The notes beneath the pieces were generated by a model. The model searched no databases, was not told where the DNA came from, and was given only the letters and a program-made list of their open reading frames with translations. From assembly GCA_946623195.1 (NCBI GenBank), contig CAMOQW010000035.1, positions 1 to 18,473 on the forward strand: DNA of 18,473 bases, in the 5' to 3' direction. Position 1 is the stretch's first letter, and the number at the start of each line of letters is the position of its first letter. This stretch comes from an uncultured Prevotella sp. Lineage in GTDB: Bacteria; Bacteroidota; Bacteroidia; Bacteroidales; Bacteroidaceae. A program made the translations under genes and the position numbers. Of this stretch, positions 15,664-18,473 are shown piece after piece.

Positions 15664-16313
15664 TCCTCATATTCCGTAGGGTCATCGATGCCAGCTTCGG
15701 CAAAGGCCTCGCGGCGTTCCACGCAGGTGCCGCATCGCCCGCAATGGCAGTCGCCACCCTTGTAGCAACTCCATGTCTTGCTGTAATCGATGCCCAGTGC
15801 CTTACCCCGACGGGCAATATCGGCCTTGGTAATATTGGTATAAGGCGAACGCAGGCCTACTCGCACAAAAGTTCCTGTCTGTGCGGCCTGGTTGAAGGCA
15901 TCGACAAATGCCGGTGTGCAGTCTGGATAGATGGTATGGTCGCCCCCGTGGTTGGCCATCATGACATACTGCAGACCGTTGCTCTCGGCAATGCCAACAG
16001 CTATCGAAAGCATAATGCCGTTGCGGAAGGGAACTACTGTCGACTTCATGTTTTCATCGGCATAGTGACCCTCGGGAATATCTTCGCCACCCACCAGGAG
16101 CGAACTCCTGAAATAGCGCGTCATGAAGTCCAGGGGTATCACGATATGTCGGATGCCCAACTGTTCACAATGCCATCTGGCAAAGGGAATCTCCCGTGCA
16201 TTGTGCTTTGAGCCGTAATCAAACGAGATGGCCAGTGCTATGCGCTCCTGCTCATCATATAATAAGGTGGTCGAGTCTACGCCACCGCTGAGTATCAATA
16301 CAGAATCTTTCAT
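15660..16313 (-). CDS. queC: 7-cyano-7-deazaguanine (preQ0) synthase
   Basis: This 217-residue cytoplasmic enzyme converts 7-carboxy-7-deazaguanine to preQ0 with ammonia and ATP, in the pathway to the tRNA nucleoside queuosine. Evidence is the PP-loop S9-GGVDS14, the MKSTVVPFRNGIMLS segment, ANHGGDHTIYPDC, and the zinc site C183 with C191, C194 and C197 in the WSCYKGGDCHCGRCGTC region. C189 and H190 are extra potential ligands. I chose ATG 16313. An in-frame TTG at 16325 would add four residues but lies inside the -7 box, upstream of the predicted transcript start. The leader is then only about 5-6 nt. No other que gene is in the window. The last codons overlap a heptamer repeat. It is divergent from the TonB-dependent receptor gene. 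Confidence 0.94.
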   Translation of the reverse strand: MKDSVLILSGGVDSTTLLYDEQERIALAISFDYGSKHNAREIPFARWHCEQLGIRHIVIPLDFMTRYFRSSLLVGGEDIPEGHYADENMKSTVVPFRNGIMLSIAVGIAESNGLQYVMMANHGGDHTIYPDCTPAFVDAFNQAAQTGTFVRVGLRSPYTNITKADIARRGKALGIDYSKTWSCYKGGDCHCGRCGTCVERREAFAEAGIDDPTEYEE

Positions 16314-16322
16314 AATCGTGTG

Positions 16323-16330
16323 CAAAATTA
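16323..16330 (-). promoter_or_regulatory. queC: -7 promoter box of queC
   Basis: The minus strand reads TAATTTTG followed by CA, fitting TAnnTTTG. Predicted transcription starts near 16319, about 6 nt before the ATG at 16313. No clear -33 TTTG is seen at 19-20 bp, so this promoter is weaker or assisted. Confidence 0.6.
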
Positions 16331-16349
16331 ATAATTATTCGGCATTTTC

Positions 16350-16380
16350 TTGCTTTTCTCTCACTAATTTTGTAACTTTG
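16350..16380 (+). promoter_or_regulatory. Promoter of the TonB-dependent receptor gene
   Basis: The -33 TTG (16350-16352), a 20-bp spacer and the -7 TAACTTTG (16373-16380) followed by CA fit the Bacteroidota consensus. Predicted transcription starts near 16384 with a leader of about 22 nt. That is too short for a cobalamin or other large riboswitch. Confidence 0.75.
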
Positions 16381-16405
16381 CACGTCTTTTTTAACAAACA
16401 ACATC

Positions 16406-18469
16406 ATGTACAAACCACTATTCAACCAGCGCAAGGCCCTCCGCTTCCGCCAGTTTACGCGGAAGAGATATGCCCTGTTTGCCTGTTTGGGTCGTGTCGT
16501 CACCATCGGTGTGCTGAGCGTGGCCACGCTGCGTGCCGCTGCTGTCACCGCTACCGATACGGTCAGTGTTGCAGGCGGTTTAGCTGCCAGCACCGCCCTT
16601 GCCGACGACACTCCCGACAAAGAGGCTACCCTCGACGATGTCAAGGTGACGGGTTCGCGCGCCCCGCTTGCACTTGGGCAAGCAGCGAGAATGGTCACTG
16701 TACTGAGCCGCGAGGATATTCAGGCGGCGCCGGTACAAAGTATTAACGATTTGCTGAAGATGGCCGTAGGCGTTGACGTACGTCAGCGCGGTCCTATTGG
16801 TGCCCAGACCGACGTGGGCATCCGGGGCGGCACGAGCGAACAGATCACGATTCTGCTGAACGGCATCAACATCTGCGACCCGCAGACGGGCCATAACGCC
16901 TTCGACCTGCCCTGCGACCTGAGCGACATCGAGCGCATCGAGGTTCTGGAGGGACCTGCCGGACGAGTCTATGGTACCAGTTCGCTGGCAGGTGCCATCA
17001 ACATCGTGACAAAATCGGGCCTACCATCCATGGCACGGCTGGAGACGGGTTCGTATGGCTATCTGTCATCCGCAGCCCGTATAGCACTTCCTGCGCATAG
17101 CCTCAGTGCCAACTACACTCGTTCTGACGGTTATAGCCGTGCCAAGTCAGGAGCGCTCAACAGCGACTACTCGGGTGGAAAAGTGTTTTACCAGGGTAGC
17201 TATGCCAACGACAATATGCAACTGAACTGGCACGCTGGTCTGTCGGCAAAGGGCTTTGGCTCGAACACCTTCTACAGTGCCAAGTATGACGAACAATATG
17301 AGAAAACCACCAAACTCTTTACGGCCATACGGGGCGAGACCCGTGGATGGTTCCACTTCAGCCCTTCCATCTACTGGAATCGCTCTTATGACCGTTTTGA
17401 ACTGATACGCGGAACGGAGGACAAGGTGCCCTACAACTACCACCGTACCGATGTCTTCGGCATCACACTGAACAGCTATTTCGACTGGCAGTTGGGGCGC
17501 ACTGCCGTTGGTGCTGAGTTCCGCAACGAGGACATCATCAGCGGCAACCTGGGTGAACCGCTCAACCACCCGAAGCACATCAGCGGAACCGACCGCGACT
17601 ACCTGTACGGGCTGAACCGCTCGAATCTCTCGTTCCACCTGGAGCACAACATCCTGCTGCGCCGCTTTACACTCTCGGCAGGTTTCATCGCCGTGAAGAA
17701 CACGTGGAACGAGATGCCCTTCACCATCTATCCCGGCATCGACGCCAGCCTGCGACTGGGCGACCACTGGAAGGTCTACGCCTCATATAACGAATCGCTG
17801 CGCATGCCGTCGTTCACCGAGCTGTACTATAGCGTGGGCGGACATAAGGCCGACAAATACCTGAAGCCCGAGGAACTGAGGGCCGTGGAGGGCGGTGTGA
17901 AATATGACGGCAGGTGGCTATCGGCCAAAGCATCCCTCTTCCACCACCACTCCCGCAACATGATAGACTGGGTGATGGACACCCGCGAGGCCGACCCCGT
18001 ATGGCAAAGCGTCAACCATACGAAGGTAAACACCTTCGGGCAGGAGATTACTCTGACCACTCATCTCTCACCCCTCACCTCTTTCCTCTCCCGACTCAAC
18101 TTCCAACTCTCCTACTGCCACCTGCACCAGTCGAAGGACGAAGCCGAATACCTGCAGTCGCAATACTCGCTGGAATATCTGCGCCACAAGCTGACAGCCC
18201 AACTGCAAATGCGGCTGCTGCGACAGCTCGAGCTAACGCTCTGCTACCGCTATCAGGACCGTATGGGACACTACACCGACGTCAACGGACAGGTACAGGC
18301 CTACCACCCCTACTCTATCGTTGACAGCCGCCTGGCCTGGAATGCAGACACCTACTCTCTGTATATTGAGGCCAACAACCTGACGGCCCACCGCTACGTG
18401 GACTACGGCAACGTGCCGCAGCCAGGCCTCTGGCTCAAAGTAGGGGCACGCTATCAATTCAATTTGTGA
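16406..18469 (+). CDS. TonB-dependent outer-membrane receptor, BtuB-like
   Basis: This 687-residue outer-membrane protein takes up an unknown scarce ligand using TonB/ExbBD energy. A long presequence (about 1-46) has a basic/aromatic stretch (RFRQFTRKRYALFACLGR) before the hydrophobic segment VVTIGVLSVATLRAAA. A TonB-box-like segment TLDDVKVTGSR (75-85) precedes the plug domain (about 78-203), with GIRGGTSEQITILLNGI and RIEVLEGPAGRVYGTSSLAGAINIVT. The barrel runs to the C-terminus (GARYQFNL). It lacks the N-terminal carboxypeptidase-like domain of SusC proteins and has no SusD neighbour, so it belongs to the metal, heme, siderophore or vitamin group. The plug has two cysteines (C157, C170). 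Codons 554-562 lie on a heptamer repeat. It is divergent from queC, which may be coincidence. The stop lies 4 bp before the window end, so operon partners downstream are unseen. Confidence 0.9.
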   Translation: MYKPLFNQRKALRFRQFTRKRYALFACLGRVVTIGVLSVATLRAAAVTATDTVSVAGGLAASTALADDTPDKEATLDDVKVTGSRAPLALGQAARMVTVLSREDIQAAPVQSINDLLKMAVGVDVRQRGPIGAQTDVGIRGGTSEQITILLNGINICDPQTGHNAFDLPCDLSDIERIEVLEGPAGRVYGTSSLAGAINIVTKSGLPSMARLETGSYGYLSSAARIALPAHSLSANYTRSDGYSRAKSGALNSDYSGGKVFYQGSYANDNMQLNWHAGLSAKGFGSNTFYSAKYDEQYEKTTKLFTAIRGETRGWFHFSPSIYWNRSYDRFELIRGTEDKVPYNYHRTDVFGITLNSYFDWQLGRTAVGAEFRNEDIISGNLGEPLNHPKHISGTDRDYLYGLNRSNLSFHLEHNILLRRFTLSAGFIAVKNTWNEMPFTIYPGIDASLRLGDHWKVYASYNESLRMPSFTELYYSVGGHKADKYLKPEELRAVEGGVKYDGRWLSAKASLFHHHSRNMIDWVMDTREADPVWQSVNHTKVNTFGQEITLTTHLSPLTSFLSRLNFQLSYCHLHQSKDEAEYLQSQYSLEYLRHKLTAQLQMRLLRQLELTLCYRYQDRMGHYTDVNGQVQAYHPYSIVDSRLAWNADTYSLYIEANNLTAHRYVDYGNVPQPGLWLKVGARYQFNL
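18065..18092 (+). repeat. Degenerate CTCTCAC heptamers inside the receptor coding sequence
   Basis: Four successive 7-bp units read CTCTCAC, CCCTCAC, CTCTTTC and CTCTCCC, the same unit as the repeat between radA and queC. They encode LSPLTSFLS at residues 554-562, in what looks like a short turn between two barrel strands, where extra sequence would be tolerated. Confidence 0.6.
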
Positions 18470-18473
18470 ATAA

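Noticed and set aside
16314..16405. A preQ1 or cobalamin riboswitch controlling queC or the receptor
   Set aside because: The predicted leaders are about 6 and 22 nt, and no conserved B12-box or preQ1 motif is visible.

Overview
The window is Bacteroidota chromosome, most likely Prevotella or a close relative in the Prevotellaceae. The evidence is eight upstream regions carrying the Bacteroidota -7 box TAnnTTTG (mostly as TACCTTTGCA), few Shine-Dalgarno sites, a gene of the hybrid two-component system (HTCS) type, and a TonB-dependent receptor with the long N-terminal presequence I associate with this group. I see no rRNA, tRNA, CRISPR array, insertion sequence or phage gene. Coding density is high, and the only gene-free stretch above 200 bases is 3914-4150.

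Layout. (1) 31-3271: a sugar kinase of the NagK/BadF type (-) and a large MscS-family channel (+), divergently transcribed from back-to-back promoters. (2) 3362-3913: a small outer-membrane beta-barrel protein (-), separated from the channel gene by a shared hairpin. (3) 4151-10903: an apparent four-gene operon (+) of kdsA, kdsD, a 1251-residue HTCS-like membrane regulator and a secreted phospholipase D/cardiolipin synthase-like protein. The gaps are 20 bp, 14 bp and a 1-bp TAATG overlap. (4) 10912-14070: an operon (-) of a solute-binding-protein-like lipoprotein and a large TPR protein. (5) 14212-15627: radA (+), divergent from the lipoprotein. (6) 15660-16313: queC (-). (7) 16406-18469: a BtuB-like TonB-dependent receptor (+), divergent from queC.

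How the genes work together. Most of regions 1-3 and the receptor concern the cell envelope. The operon joins two steps of Kdo synthesis (arabinose-5-phosphate formation by KdsD, Kdo-8-phosphate formation by KdsA) to a putative phospholipid enzyme outside the cytoplasm and to a membrane regulator.

The most unusual gene is that regulator (5889-9644). It keeps the 14-repeat periplasmic propeller, the Y_Y_Y domain, one membrane span and a C-terminal AraC DNA-binding domain. It has lost the whole ATP-binding kinase domain, its H-box histidine is aspartate (D835), and its receiver phospho-acceptor aspartate is lysine (K983). It therefore looks like a phosphorylation-independent, membrane-spanning transcription regulator. 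Other points of interest are a perfect 16-bp palindrome around the kdsA -7 box, near-leaderless starts of radA and queC, and a degenerate CTCTCAC heptamer repeat found both between radA and queC and inside the receptor gene.
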